Shown here in pieces: positions 24,151-36,178 of a stretch of 64,000 bases of DNA; position 1 is the first letter of the stretch, and every line of letters begins with the position of its first letter. The notes beneath the pieces were generated by a model. The model saw only the letters and a program-made list of their open reading frames with translations. It was not told where the DNA came from and ran no database searches. The position numbers and the translations under genes were made by a program. The stretch comes from Anarhynchus alexandrinus (lineage: Eukaryota > Chordata > Aves > Charadriiformes > Charadriidae): the NCBI GenBank assembly GCA_008711295.1, contig VUYV01000123.1:1486177-1550176 (forward strand), in the 5' to 3' direction.

Positions 24151-27100
24151 CATCCACTTACTTCTTGAGATAAGGCGCATCTCTTATCTACAGACATAAA
24201 TGGTGGCCATTAATAAGTTGGTACAGGCTGTGTGGCAGAAAAATGTCTTTATATAATTGAGGATGCAGGTGAGAAAAGTGCTCATGGCACTTGAGCTAGT
24301 GAAGAATATAGAGTTCAGGGAAATGTGAATGTCTTTTGTGTGGATACACTGGACACCTTTACATCACTGCCTTTCCCTTGGCACCCTTTCAAACAGTTCT
24401 TCCTTTTCTTCTCTTTTATTTCCTTTTTCTTTCCCTGGCTTTTGTTTTCTTCCCTGCTGTTTCATGTGTGAGGAACCCACTCCATTCGGTTCTGCAGACA
24501 ATGATACACTTATAGCAAGAATCTGAAAGAATTTGACTCAACAGGTGAAAGTTTCAGATGTGTTATGATGTGCTATGGAGTATATGACATTTTCTGACCT
24601 GACTGATCCATCTCTCATGATTGCTATGGAAAAAACCCTCTATCTGAGGAACAGGTAATGTCTCGTAGGGGTACTCCGTTCTGCCCAAGCAGAGTGATTT
24701 TATTTTACTATGGTTTTAAAGCTTTTAAAGACTTCTTGTTTCTTTTTTTTCCTTCTTTTTTTTTTCTTTATTGTTTTCCTAAAAGGAATATTGTTGGTTG
24801 TGATAAAAAACTGAGAGTATTGGGAGACTGTGGAAACATTATATGTAATACTTTGAGGTGTGCTAGTTTGTATCTGCATGATACTGAATCTGCATGGCCT
24901 GAAGTGACAGGGAGCTGAAACTCTGCGGCTGCAGGCCTGTATATCTACAGCAATTCCCAATGACAACGAGAAAATAGCATATTGGCAGATGCATTGCTAA
25001 GAAATATGGACATGTACTGTGGGAGATGCTGGTATCTAGTATATGGATATTTTTATTCAGTTAGATTTTACAAGAAATATTATCAGATTTTTTTTGATCA
25101 AAATTACCTTGTCATACTGATAACATTAATGCTATTTGAAAAATACAATTAAATGTCAATTTCATAATCATGCGCATAAGTGTGCACTTTTGCATTCTTT
25201 GAGGTTTTTTACAAGTTCTTATATATGAGTGCAATTATCAGAGTATCCATTTGAAATTTTTCACAATTTTTTGTAAAATAAGGTGTATCGGACCTTTCAT
25301 AACATTGTAATGCAAATGAAAAGAGAAAACGGAAAGATACAAATCCACGCATATCACAAACATATTAGGTATAAAGCTATAAAATACTTTTCAATATTTC
25401 ATGGATAAGGAAGGAAAAGTATATTTACTGTCTAAAAATATGATACTGTAAGATTAATATTAATCTCACATCATTTCAACTGTCTAATATTTGGATGCCT
25501 CATCAAAACAGGTCATTTAGGTTTGTGTCATAATCAATACAGTGAGAAAGACAATTCCAAAGTGTTATTAATTGGAAAAATGTGTCTTAGGATAGGAGAA
25601 AGTTCCTTTTGGGCACTTTTTCTTTTAATGAAGTGTAGAAGACTTCTATGAAACTCAACTATATGACCTCAGAACATTAGGTGGATTTTGATTGGGGAAT
25701 TAAACCTGTTTCTAGTTCAGTAAATTTTCAGATCCAGATGTGGGTGGTCTGAGGCATACTGAATACTGATACCCATTTTTCCATTCTATTTTGGATCTTA
25801 CTTTATGTAATGCTAAAGCTGCAAGGTACTGCATTTCCTTAAATTCCCCAAAGTCACTATATTTTTGAGGCATCTAGCAATTCCTTAGTTTAAATTGTGT
25901 CTGAAAATTCTCAATTTGGTGCTTAGTTTGAATTCTATGTTTTGGGGGTTATTTTTCTGCTTCTTTTAACCTTCCTTTATCGTGATATTCAGAGCAAAAT
26001 CATAAGATGCATTTTAACATCCTCAGCTTTTTTGCTTCCCTAATACATCTTATGACATATTCAGCAAACAACATTATTATGGCCAAGGGGCAAACCTATT
26101 AGCCTTTTTGGAAAAAATCCAAAGTTCCCTCACAGGTTGCTAGGCCCTCATCCAACAAAGCACTTAACCACAGGTTTAACTACCCTGCTGGATGATGTCC
26201 ATAAAGCACGGAGATTGTCACAATCTATTTAATTTAGCTCTACAAGAAAATAATTTTTTTTTTTTTATTTTTGGACTCTCAGAAGAATATCTATGAGGCA
26301 AGAATCCTACAGCCGTGAATGTAATATAAACTCCTATTAGAAAACAGACGTGTCAACTATTTTGAAAGTGCTGCAAACTTACTTTGTTATATACTTGGTC
26401 AGTATTCTTGCAGTGGATGTGCCTTCCCATACTATCATCTCAATACATTCTCTCATTTGAAAACCTCAGTCCTTCTCAATTTAACACAATAGCGAGGTTT
26501 AACTAAACCTGTAGTCCATTCTGAAGCTAGATAAATTCAATTCACAAGTAGGATATTCACATTTTGTAACATGGTGCAATAAATAGAAGAGGAAAATGAT
26601 TTGTGTCACCTGAAACCTTTAAATCAGGATTTAACATCTTCAACATATGTCCAAGATACATATAGTGATATATATGACCTCTTCTGGGCAACCTCTCCCA
26701 TGCAACGTGTGGTAAAGATGATGTTCACCATGCTTTTTCCGTAGCACTATATATTTTCATCAGGATCTGCTCAAATTCCTTATGGATTGTTCTGTTTATG
26801 ATGCTGTTAGTGCTGATTGAAGCATGCTTACTCAGGTCCAAGTGTTGCATGCCGTTAGGTGGCTATGCTTTGTGCAGGTGTGTTGTTGGCTAATACTTAG
26901 TTGGTATTTAAATGACCATTATCTGCTTTGTTATTCAGTAACATATGGTTTCATCTAATACAAACTAAAAGCTCCAAAACCAGTGAGGGTGGGGCAGACA
27001 TGATTCTCATACTGCTTCCTACTGCAAAAATTGTCCCATGAGAATCTGTCACAACCACAGTAAGAGCGCTTGGATGGCCAAAACCCAGCAGCCTGACAAA

Positions 27101-27518
27101 AAAAAAGGGAAAAATGCTACCACAAATGCTTTGGAAAAACATAGACACAAATGCTTAGGTCAACAGTTACAGAGCCAAAGAAAAGCAGGTTTACAGAACT
27201 GCAAGTAGAAGACAGTATTACAAAGGTTAAGTCACGTAAGACACTATGAAACATTATTAATCCAGATTTCCTTCTTTCAATAGATAGAAATAAAACCATC
27301 ATATTAGCAATTGATTTTTCCTAAGATTAATATCTTAAATATTTCGGGTGAATTGCATCATAAACTTGCCTATTCATTTTCACAAATTCTCAAATAGCTA
27401 TAGATCACTGAGATTGTAGATGCCAAAGTTGTAGATATCTTAAGGTGCTACTTGACTCACCAGAATTCCACTTTTAAGACAAAATCCAGTAACACACCCA
27501 TCAAAAAAGCAGATGGTG
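24151..27518. other. AT-rich sequence without recognisable genes
   Basis: Chance ORFs only, T-rich runs near 24744-24775 and 26250-26270, and one short ancient palindromic repeat (26143-26200). Confidence 0.5.
26143..26200. repeat. Ancient amniote palindromic repeat, deleted form
   Basis: ggccctcatccaacaaagca at the left and ctgctggatgatgtcc at the right are imperfect reverse complements, and 'cttaaccacaggtttaact' lies between. From memory, amniote genomes hold a palindromic dispersed repeat with termini like 'ggcc..gatccagcaaagca' and 'gtgcttaact' inside. This copy would have lost its centre. The similarity is short, so the call is tentative. Confidence 0.4.
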
Positions 27519-28541
27519 AAATGGATTGGAAAGTGGCTCAACAGCAGCGCCTAGAGGGTGGTGATCAGTGGCCATGAAGTATAGCTGGAGGCCAGCAATT
27601 AGCAGTGTATCCCAGGGGTCAATAATGCATGTAATCCTGTAAAACATCTTGATTAATGATCTGGATGATGGAGAGGTGTGCCTTCAGTGAGTTTGGAGAT
27701 GATGCCAACCTGGGAGGAGGGGATGATATGCCACAGGTTTGTGCTGCCATCCAGGGGGACCTCAAAAAGTTAGAGAAATAGGCTAACAGGAACCCTATGA
27801 AGTTCAAAAACGGGAAATGCAAAGTTCTTCACTCCCAGTATGACCTGGGGGCTGACCAGCTGGAAAGCAGCTTTGCAGAAAAGGCCCTGGTGTACACCAA
27901 GTTAAACATGAGCCAGTGATGTGCCCTTGCAGCAAAGAAGGCTAATGGTATTCTGGGCTGCATAAGAAGAAGTGTTGCCAGCGTGTTGAGTGAGGTGATC
28001 CTTCCCCTCTATCCAGCACTGATGAGGCCACACCTGGAGTACTGTGTCCAGGTCTGGTCTCCTACAAGAGAGGTATAGACATACTGGAGAGAGTTCATTG
28101 AAGGGCCATGAAGGTCATTAAAGGATTGGAGTATCTCTTACGTGAAGGAATGCTGAGAGATCTGGGACAGTTAACCCTAGAAAAGATAAGACTCAAGGAG
28201 GATCTTATCAATGTGTACAAATATCTGAAGGGAGGGTGTAAAGAAGACAGAGCCACACTCTTTTTTGGTGGTGCCCAGTGACAGGGCCAGAGGCAATGGG
28301 CATAAACTGAAATACAGTGTGTGCCTTTTGAACATCAAGAAACACTTTTTTACTGTGAGGATGACTGAGCACTGGCTCGGTTGCCCAGGGAGGTTATGGA
28401 GTCTCCCTGCTTGTAGATCTTCAAAATCTCTCCACACATGATTGTGGGCAACTGGCCTTAGATGGACTTGCTTGAGTAGTGTACTTGGACCAGATGACCT
28501 CCTGAGGTCCTTTCCAATCTCAACCATTCTGTGATTTTATG
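27519..28541 (+). mobile_element. CR1 LINE, 5'-truncated, old
   Basis: It starts 'atggattggaaagtggctca' and keeps the order of CR1 RT blocks: 'tgtatcccaggggtcaataa' (the PQGS block), 'cttgattaatgatctggatg', 'gagtttggagatgatgccaa' (the FADD-type block reads FGDD in this frame), 'DLKKLEK', then '[19 protein letters not shown]' and 'HLEYCVQVW'. The 3' UTR ends 'ccaatctcaaccattctgtg'. Stops and indels are spread throughout. The tail is of the same type as 19957-20369. It lies about 60 bases upstream of the next, longer CR1 in the same orientation. Confidence 0.92.
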
Positions 28542-29119
28542 TAAAAAGCCTGTAGACTGCATAGTGAAAGTAATACTAATGGAACTAATGCTAACTACTA
28601 ATGGAGTCACCAAAGGGAGCTGCTCTGGAGCTGGCCCAACCTACAGCAGAGCAGCAGATGTCAGCACACAGTGGGGTTTCCTGAGGTAAGGAAATGCCAG
28701 GGCAATGACAACAGGAGCCGACAGCTCTTGCAGGAGATGTTGATGAGGCCTGGGTGTTGCCAAAGCAACTGCAACCCCCCCCATGCCTATAAAAAGAAGC
28801 CTGGGGAGCACTAGTGACCAGGAGTGAAGCAACCAGAACAGGCAAACACAGTGTGGCACATCAGCCAGAGCATGGTGCAGCAGTTTGTGTGGCAGTTCAC
28901 ATGGAAGGGGGCACAGGAAGGGCACCTCTTCGAAGGCGGAGCATTCTACTGGCCAAGGGGGATACTTGAAGGACACATAACGCAGAAACTGAGCACTGTT
29001 CTGTGACTATCTGCACAGGTCAAACGTAATAATCCTTCCTGACCCTCAAGGCAGAATGATGGGCAGTTGTCAGAGAGCAAAGACTGAAGTTCTGTCTGGG
29101 GGGTCTGCACCATCTACCC

Positions 29120-29668
29120 CAGTGGTGGCCAATGCCTCCACCCAGATGGAGCTGGTGAAAGAAGAGTCTGTGGTGCAGAACTCAGGCTGCAGGAAGTACC
29201 TCAACCTTTCTCCTGGGGCAGGGATAGGCAGCAGAACCTGCCTGCAAAAGGTGTGCCCCAGTCGAGGACATCCTGCAGCAGGTAGCTGAGCTGCAGGAGG
29301 CAGTGAGGAGGCTGTGTAGCATCACAGAGGCCGAGAAGGAGTTAGACAGCTGGTTTCAAGCACAGTCTGCAGTAGACTCACAGCCCATGGCCAAAAAAAC
29401 CCAAAAATTCCCCCATCAGCACACGTAGAAGGGAGCAGGGCCAGTGACGCAGAAGAGTGGAAGCAAGTACCAGAAGGAGGAAGAGACTTCCCCCGAAGCC
29501 TGAGGTGCCGTTGCAGAACCGCTTCACTGCTCTGCAGGCTGGAGAGGAAAGACCAGACACATCAGGAGAGATGCTCCACTCAAGTAAGGCAGCCCGATCT
29601 GCTCCCTGTATAATAACCAGTGCAACTAAGAAAAAGCAATGGATGATAGTAATACACAACTCTCTTCC
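29120..29668 (+). pseudogene. CR1 ORF1 remnant (nucleic-acid-binding/esterase protein)
   Basis: Broken frames carry CR1 ORF1 phrases: 'MELVKEESVVQNSGCRKYL', 'AELQEAVRRLCSITEAEKEL', 'DSWFQAQSAVDSQPMAKKTQ', 'RLPPKPEVPLQNRFTALQAG', 'SKAARSAP', and 'KKKQWMIVIHNSLPRV'. The last aligns with the start of the SGNH-esterase part, where a G-D-S-L motif is expected. Here it reads H-N-S-L, so the Gly-Asp pair is lost. Frameshifts lie near 29280 and 29420. The protein is cut right after this motif by the deletion that joins it to ORF2. In CR1, ORF1 is thought to bind the element RNA; that role comes from the family, not from this copy. Confidence 0.85.
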
Positions 29669-30370
29669 GAGAGTCTGTTAGGGAATGTAAAGTTAAAGGG
29701 CAGCCTTGGCTGTAGTGAACATGAGATGGTGGAGTTCAAGATCCTTAGGGAGGCCAGGACAGGGCACAGCAAATTCACTACCCTGGAATTCAGGAGGGAA
29801 GACTTGCCTCTTCAGGGATCTGCTTGGTAGAGTACTGTGGGATAAAGCCCTGGAGGGACACAGGGACCAAGAAAGCTGTTTAATATTCAAGGATCACTCC
29901 CTCCATGCTCAGGAGCCATGCACCCCATCAAAGAGGAAGTTAGGCAAAAACACTGGGAGGTCTGCATGGACGAATAAGGAGCTCCAGGACAGTCTGAAAC
30001 AGAAAAAAGGAAGCCTACAGAGGGTGGAAGCAAGGACAGGTAACCCGGGAGGAATACAGAAAAATTGTTTGAGTAGCCTGGGATCAGGTTAGGAAAGCTA
30101 AAGCCCAGATAGAGATAAATCTGGCCAGGGACATCAAGGGCAATAAGAAAAACTTCTACAGGTACATCAGTGATAAAAGGAAGACTATGGAAAATGTGGG
30201 CCCTGTCCAGAAGGAAAGAGGAGACCTGGTTACCCAGGATATGGAGAAGGCTGAGGTACTCAACCACTTTTTGTCTCAATCTTCACTGGCAAGTGCTCTA
30301 GCCACACTGCCCAAGTCACAGAAGGCAAAGGCAGGGACTGGGAGAATGAGGAACTGCCCACTGAAGGAGA
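29669..30370 (+). pseudogene. CR1 ORF2 endonuclease end and linker remnant
   Basis: It starts in 'LLGNVKLKGSLGCSEHEMVE', the C-terminal end of the AP-like endonuclease. The family's S-D-H motif reads S-E-H. It continues in broken frames with 'AWTNKELQDSLKQKKGS', '[20 protein letters not shown]', and '[20 protein letters not shown]', the linker before the reverse transcriptase. The first three quarters of the endonuclease are deleted. The nested minus-strand CR1 begins directly after 'cccactgaaggaga'. Confidence 0.85.
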
Positions 30371-30852
30371 ATAGAATCATAGAATCATAGAATTGCTGAG
30401 GTTGGAAGGGACCTTTAAGATCGTCGAGTCCAACCATTAACCTACCCTGACAAAAACCACATCTAAACCACGTCTCTAAGTAACACATCTCCCCTTTTTT
30501 TAAACACCTCCAGGGATGGCGAATCCACCACCTCCCTGGGCAGCCTATTCCAATGTTTAATAACACTTTCAGTGAAAAATTTTTTCCTAATATCCAATCT
30601 AAACCTCCCCTGACATAACTTGAACCCATTTCCTCTTGTCCTATCACTTGTCACCAGGGAGAAGAGGTCAGCCCACACCTCTCTACAACCTCCTTTCAGG
30701 TAGTTGTAGAGGGTGATAGGGTCTCCCCTCAGCCTCCTCTTCTCCAGGCTAAACAACCCCAGTTCCCCCAGTCGTTCCTCATAAGATTTGTCCTCCAGAC
30801 CCCTCACCAGCTTTGTAGCCCTTCTCTGGACATGCTCCAACACCTCAATGTC
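30371..30852 (-). mobile_element. CR1 LINE inserted into another CR1
   Basis: On + it begins atagaatcatagaatcatag, so the element points left. The minus strand keeps a 134-codon frame (30463-30867) with '[20 protein letters not shown]', '[20 protein letters not shown]', '[20 protein letters not shown]' and '[20 protein letters not shown]'. That frame has no stop, so this copy is younger than its host. The host reads on at 'caggtttgagaccatttaag' (30853). No target duplication is seen and about four host bases seem to be missing, as is common for CR1. Its 3' tail type matches 16934-17591. Confidence 0.93.
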
Positions 30853-32340
30853 CAGGTTTGAGACCATTTAAGAAACCTGAAGGTGCACAAGTCCATGGGA
30901 CCTTATAAGATACATCTGCAGGTCCTAGGGGAACTGGCGGATAAAGTTGCCAAGCCACTATCTATCATATTTAAGAAGTCGTGCCAGTCTGGTGAAGTTC
31001 CTGCTGACTGGAAAAGGGGAAACATAAGCCCCGTTTTTAAAAACGGAAAAAAGGAAAACCCGGGGAACTACAGACCAGTCAGTCTTACTTCTGAACCCTG
31101 CAGGATCAAGGAGCAGATCCTCCTGGAAACACTGCTAAGGCACATAGAAAAAAAAAGAAGGTGATAGGTGACAGCCAACATGGCTTCATTAAGCGCAAAT
31201 TGTGTCTGACAAATGTGGTGGCCTTCTATGATGGGGTTACAGAATTGGTAGATAGAACAGCAACTGACATCATCTGCCTGGACTTGTGCAAAGCATTTGA
31301 TACTTTCCTGCATGACATACTTGTCTCTAAATTGGAGAGACATGGATTTGACGGATGGACCACTAGGTGGAAGAGGAATTGGCTGGATGGCCACACCCAA
31401 AGAGTTGCCATCAATGGCTCGATGTCCAAGGGGTGACCAGTGATGAGCAGCATACCTCAGGCGTCTGTGCTGGGACTGGAGCTGTTTAACATCTTTCTTC
31501 GTGACATAGATTTTGGGATTGAGTACACCCTCAGCAAGTTTGCCAGTAATCGACACGCTAGAGTGAAGGGATGCCATCCAGAGGGGACCTGGACAGGCTT
31601 GAGAGATGGGCCCATGACAACCTCATGAAGTTCAACAAGGCCAAGTACAAAGTCCTGCACATGGGTCAGGGCAATCCCAAGCACAAATACAAGCTGGTTG
31701 GAGAATGGATTGAGAGCAGTCCTGAGGAGAAGGCCTTGGGGGTGTTGGTTGATAAGAAGTGCAACGTGAGCCGGCAATGTGCTGTGAAAGCCAACCATAT
31801 CCTGACCTTCATCAAAAGAAGCATGGCCAGCAGGTTGAGGGAGGTGATTCTGCCCCTCTATTCCACTCTGGTGAGACCTTAGCTGAACTAATGCATCCAA
31901 CATAAGAAGGACATGGACCTGGTGGAGCGGGTCCAGAGGAGGGCCATGAAGATGATCAGAGGTCTGGAGCACCTCTCCTATGAAGACAGGCTGAGAGAGT
32001 TGGGGTTGTTCAGCGTGGAGAAGAGAAGGCTCTGGGAAGACCTTATAGCGGCCTTCCAGTACCTAAAGGGGACCTACAGGAATGATGGGGAGGAACTCTA
32101 TCAGGGAGTGTAATGACAGCACGAGGAGTAACAGTTTTAAACTGAAAGAGGGTAGGTTTAGATTAGATATTAGGAGGGTGGTGAGACACTGGAACATATT
32201 TCCCAGAGAGGCAGTAGATGTCTCCTCACTGGAAGTGTTCAAGGCCAGGTTGAATGGAGCTTTGAGCAACCTGGTCTGGTGGGAGGTGTTCCTGCCTATG
32301 GCAGGGAGGTTGGAACTAGATGATCATTAAGGTCCCTTCC
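30853..32340 (+). pseudogene. CR1 ORF2 reverse transcriptase remnant
   Basis: Blocks in order: 'HKSMGPYKIHLQVLGELADK', 'SGEVPADWKRGNISPVFKNG', 'NPGNYRPVSLTS' (31053-31090), '[20 protein letters not shown]', motif A 'LDLCKAFDT' (about 31279-31305), 'SMSKG' then a stop, 'SSIPQASVLGLELFNIF', and then 'SKFASNRHARVKG' where the catalytic FADD motif should be. The two Asp residues and the following bases are lost by a deletion near 31545-31560. The thumb and C-terminal region follow in several frames ('[20 protein letters not shown]', '[20 protein letters not shown]'). The reverse transcriptase cannot be active. Confidence 0.9.
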
Positions 32341-32375
32341 AACCCAAACCATTCTATGATTCTATTATTTTATGG

Positions 32376-34421
32376 TAACTGTATGACAAAATGGAAATGT
32401 CTGCGGAACTTGTGCTTTAAAGGGAATCTACATGGAAAGCTTTATCATGAAGCATGACTAATTATTATGAAAATGAAAGAGTAGGAAAAGGAGTAAAAAA
32501 GGTATAATATGCATGTCAGATTTAATGCATGTGTATAATATAGATAATGAGAAAACAAAGGCAAAAAGTAAAGAAATAATGAAAAAGCTTAAGGGTCACC
32601 ATGTCATTAGGACAGTGGAGTGAAATTTATGTGGATTTTAAAAATTGAAAAAGTAAAGGAAATATAGAGAATTTTGTAAGAGATTAAAATTTCTAAGAAG
32701 AAACTATTAAATTTATAATTTTATAGGTCTTATTCACTAAACAACAAGGTTGTTTGTAACTTAAAAGTAGAACATGCTTTCAAAATGCCTTCCAAGCAAC
32801 AAACTTTGCAGCTGGATAAGTTAATATTAATGTGTCAAGAATTAGAACAAGCCAAAGAAAGCACAGCTGAAGCTAAAATACTAAGGTTAGACTACCAGGG
32901 AGAAATAAAGACAGAAACTTAACACATGGACAGAGAAAAGAAAAGAGAGAAAACAAAAGGAAAAATTATGAAAAAAACCCAACAAACAACTCTGTTTTTG
33001 TGATTGTAGTTCATTAGGACAGAGCACACCTTCCAGTGAAGTGTCATCTTAAGAGAACTGAGTTCATACACTCCAAGATCGCTCTGCAGGGTAAGCCAGA
33101 AAATAAAGAGATTGCTTCCTGATCCAAACCAAAAAGCTAATAAATAAGCATGCAAAATGGGTACTTTTTTCTCTCAAGTGATGGACTGCATTCTTACTAT
33201 GAAGGTAGCAAGTGTTCATTGTCCAGCCTCTAAGATCTGTACCTGCTTCAGAAGGCCTCACCTTGTGTAATGTGATAGCTTTGGTTAAGGCATAGAAATC
33301 CTTATTTTGGGTGACATAAAATGACAGAACATATTTCTCTCATTTACCTTATATCCAGACAATGTTCACAGCAAATTACAGTTAATATTGGTAGGCAAGG
33401 CACTTAAGATGGTTCTGTGTGACAGCTCAGTTATCACTGAAAGGGTTCATGACTGTAGAAGATGCTGAGCTTAAGTGCTGTGTGTCTAAAGAAAAAAATG
33501 TGACACAAAGAATAAAGGCAATGGGAACACAGGTGAGAAAGAAAAACAACAATAGGATGTGGACCAATGATGGAAAATTTTCTTTTCTAAAAGAAAAATT
33601 AAAGAAAAAAAAAAAATTCTCAGTTAGAATGTGGGCTTTCAGTCTTGGAAGAACCATGGATATTTTAGAGGGATAGGGAGAAAGACACAGACCAGTGGTA
33701 GCAGAGAGTAAGAAACTGATATATTACAAATGGTTAAATTCTGTAATTGACGTGATAGTAGAGCGAATTCAACAGTATAATTATCCAAATATCATTCTCA
33801 TTGTTTTAAAATCCGCTAAAAAAATGACAGTAAGGAAACTTGACTCCCATAATTCTGATTGACCTAAAACTTACTGTACTGTAGAAAGATTTCTTTGCAA
33901 TTTGTAAATTCTTTAACATTATTTTTTAATAGTAGTAAAATAATCATTATGGATGCCATGATCCAGAACTTCTTTGGGCTTCATGTTCCAGGGACTTAAT
34001 TTGAATTTTCAACTTAAGTAGTAGTGCAGTATTGAAATGGATTAAGTTTCTGTTTCAGAAACTCTCATGGTAATGTAAAGAAAAAACAATTTTATTTGAG
34101 AGGTTCAATGATTTTTCCTGCAAGTAAGGATTTAGCAGCAATGAAGAATCAATATGAAAAGCCTCAGGATGACAATTTCAGTGTTTAAAGTCTACATGTG
34201 GTAATTGGCAACTTTTAGGCCATTTAGGAGTGCTAAAACTGCTCCTATAGCTGTTTTTCTATTTATGAAGACAATTGCTTCTATTAAGAAAAGAAACATG
34301 GAATATTTACCACATGCGTAATTCAATTACAATCTATGGAATGAAATAAGGGCTTAATCTATGTAATTTTAAATGTACCATTGAAACATCAGGACCTCAA
34401 AGAAATCACTTTATATAGAGT
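32376..34421. other. AT-rich sequence without recognisable genes
   Basis: Only chance ORFs and short A-runs (for example 33606-33616). The last bases, tagagt, may be the target duplication of the LTR that follows. Confidence 0.5.
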
Positions 34422-35004
34422 TGTTGTGGTTTAACCCCGGTCGGCAGCTACGCCTCACACAGCTGATCGCTCACTCCCCCACAGTGGGGTGTAGGGGAGA
34501 ATTGGAAGGGTAAAAGTGAGAAAACTCATGGACTGAGATAAAGACAGTTCAATAGATAAAACAAAAGCCATGCATGCAAGCAAAGCAAAATAAGGAATTC
34601 ATTCACTAATTCCCATTGGCAAGCAGGTGTTCAGCCATCTCCAGAAAAGCAGGACTCCATCACACATAACGGTTATTTGGTAAGACAAACACCATAACTT
34701 CGCCCCTTCCTCTTTCTTTTCCCAGCTTTTATTGCTGAGCATGACATCACGTGGCACGGGATATCCCTTTGGTAAGTTGGGGTCAGCTGTCCTGGTTGTG
34801 TCCCTTCCCAGCTTCTTGTGCACCCCCAGCCTACTCACTGGTGGCACAGCATGAGAAGCAGAAAAGGTCTTGATGCTGTGTAAGCAGTAGCAATAGCTAA
34901 AACATCCCTGTGTTATCAAAACTGTTTTTGTCACAAATCCAAAACATAGCTCCATAGGAGCTACTATGAAAAAAATTCACTCTGTCCCAGCAAAAAACAG
35001 TACA
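34422..35004 (-). mobile_element. Solo LTR, avian ERV, 583 bp
   Basis: The + strand runs from TGTTGTGGTTTAACCCCGGT to 'gtcccagcaaaaaacagtaca', with TG...CA ends. The sense strand is minus: read that way it has 'gtcatgctcagcaataaaag' in the TATA position and an A/T-rich polyadenylation area (ctattgaactgtctttatc) near its 3' end. The flanks agagt (34417-34421) and aaagt (35005-35009) differ at one base, compatible with a 5-bp target duplication. It is shared in reverse orientation with 40039-40430 and in part with 2195-2702. No internal retroviral genes. The family is recognised from memory as a common avian LTR; class assignment (probably ERVL) is uncertain. Confidence 0.8.
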
Positions 35005-36178
35005 AAAGTGGAGGACTGAATCTGCAGAATTAAAAATCCAATTGTTATAGCTTCAACTTTGAAGAAAAGACTGCAGAGCTTCTGTGAAGAAGATAACCAT
35101 AGTTCAATCAGCATGACGTAACCATCAGGTTAAAGGCTTGTGCCACTGTTGGTGTTAAGAGCTTCAGATAGATTGCAATATGCTGAAATTATGCCTGGTT
35201 TACCAGGTCCAGGCAAACACAGATACACACATACACGAAAAAGGCCCTATCTCAATCAGCTGTATACACCACTGCTAACTATTAAAATATGTTGCTATGA
35301 GCATAATACAGAGGATGGAATAGCTCCTGTAGGGGGAATATAAAAGGGAAGGGAAGTAAAAATGCTTTAGACCCCCAGTTAGCACAATATAGTGAGGTGA
35401 CCACTCTCTGGGTCAAGTAACACTGTTGTAAACCTGCAGAGTAAAGTAGATCTAGAGCTGCATATGTAATAAACATTAGTGAAAATTGCATCAGGGCGCA
35501 ATGACATAGCTCTCTAAACTATCACTGTAACTGAGTTCTGAGCATATTTAAGAAATATATTAAAAAATATTGCACAGTATAATATTATTTAAAAATGCAG
35601 TTTTTTAAGGGTGTGTTGTTTTGTTGTTTTTTTTTTTTTTTTTTCCCCTGGCTTGCTGCTGCTTTAATTCACATTTTGGTTTCATTTTTATTGTTTTTTT
35701 CTGAAATCCAGATTTCTATTTTTAGTAAAACCAGCTTCTGGTAGCTTCTAAAGTCTTCTATAGCCAGCTGCATAATTCATGATTGGAAAAAGGCCTGCAC
35801 ATTCAGGCATTTTTACTCATTACTAATCTGGAAGTATTATGCTTCTGATCATCTTCTGGAGTACAGGGACAGGAATGAGAATAGGACATGACAGGACACA
35901 ACATGAGATGACACGACACACACCTGTTCACCTGGTAAATTGGAGATAAGCTGATACTTAAACTGTTAACAGTTCATTTTTGTGCACCATGGATTGCAAA
36001 GGAAGCCCAGAAATTTTGCTGCCAAAAGCAGTGGCAGCAAGGGGACAGAGGAATCATTCCCTGGTACTTAAGACTCTTCATCACAGGTAGAGCACAGGAG
36101 GAGGAATGGTACCATCCAGGCTTTGGGCTGCAGGGACAACCTATTGACTCTCCTTGGAGTTGGGGATTGTTATTTGGC
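35005..36178. other. AT-rich sequence with T-run and pentamer repeat
   Basis: Holds a T-run at 35624-35644, a degenerate pentanucleotide repeat at 35883-35922, and otherwise nothing recognised. The final bases tttggc (36173-36178) are the left copy of a target duplication. Confidence 0.5.
35883..35922. repeat. Degenerate (NNACA)n pentanucleotide repeat
   Basis: ggaca-tgaca-ggaca-caaca then tgaga-tgaca-cgaca: seven or so units with a fixed ACA core and variable first bases. Confidence 0.7.

Larger units (their letters stand above)
28600..32375 (+). mobile_element. Long CR1 LINE with 5'UTR, ORF1 and ORF2 remnants
   Basis: This is the most complete element of the window. It has a G+C-rich 5' UTR with a 'cctataaaaagaagcc' block near 28787, ORF1 remnants, the end of the ORF2 endonuclease domain, the linker, the reverse transcriptase, and a 3' UTR ending attctatgattctattattt. 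About 1 kb is missing between ORF1 and the endonuclease end (junction near 29669). A CR1 in the other orientation interrupts it at 30371-30852. Without that insert it is about 3.3 kb, against about 4.5 kb for a full CR1. Multiple stops and frameshifts and the loss of the catalytic FADD motif make it inactive. Confidence 0.93.

Noticed and set aside
31068..31972. 169- and 171-codon minus-strand ORFs
   Set aside because: Both are antisense to the CR1 reverse-transcriptase remnant; the + strand blocks explain the sequence fully.
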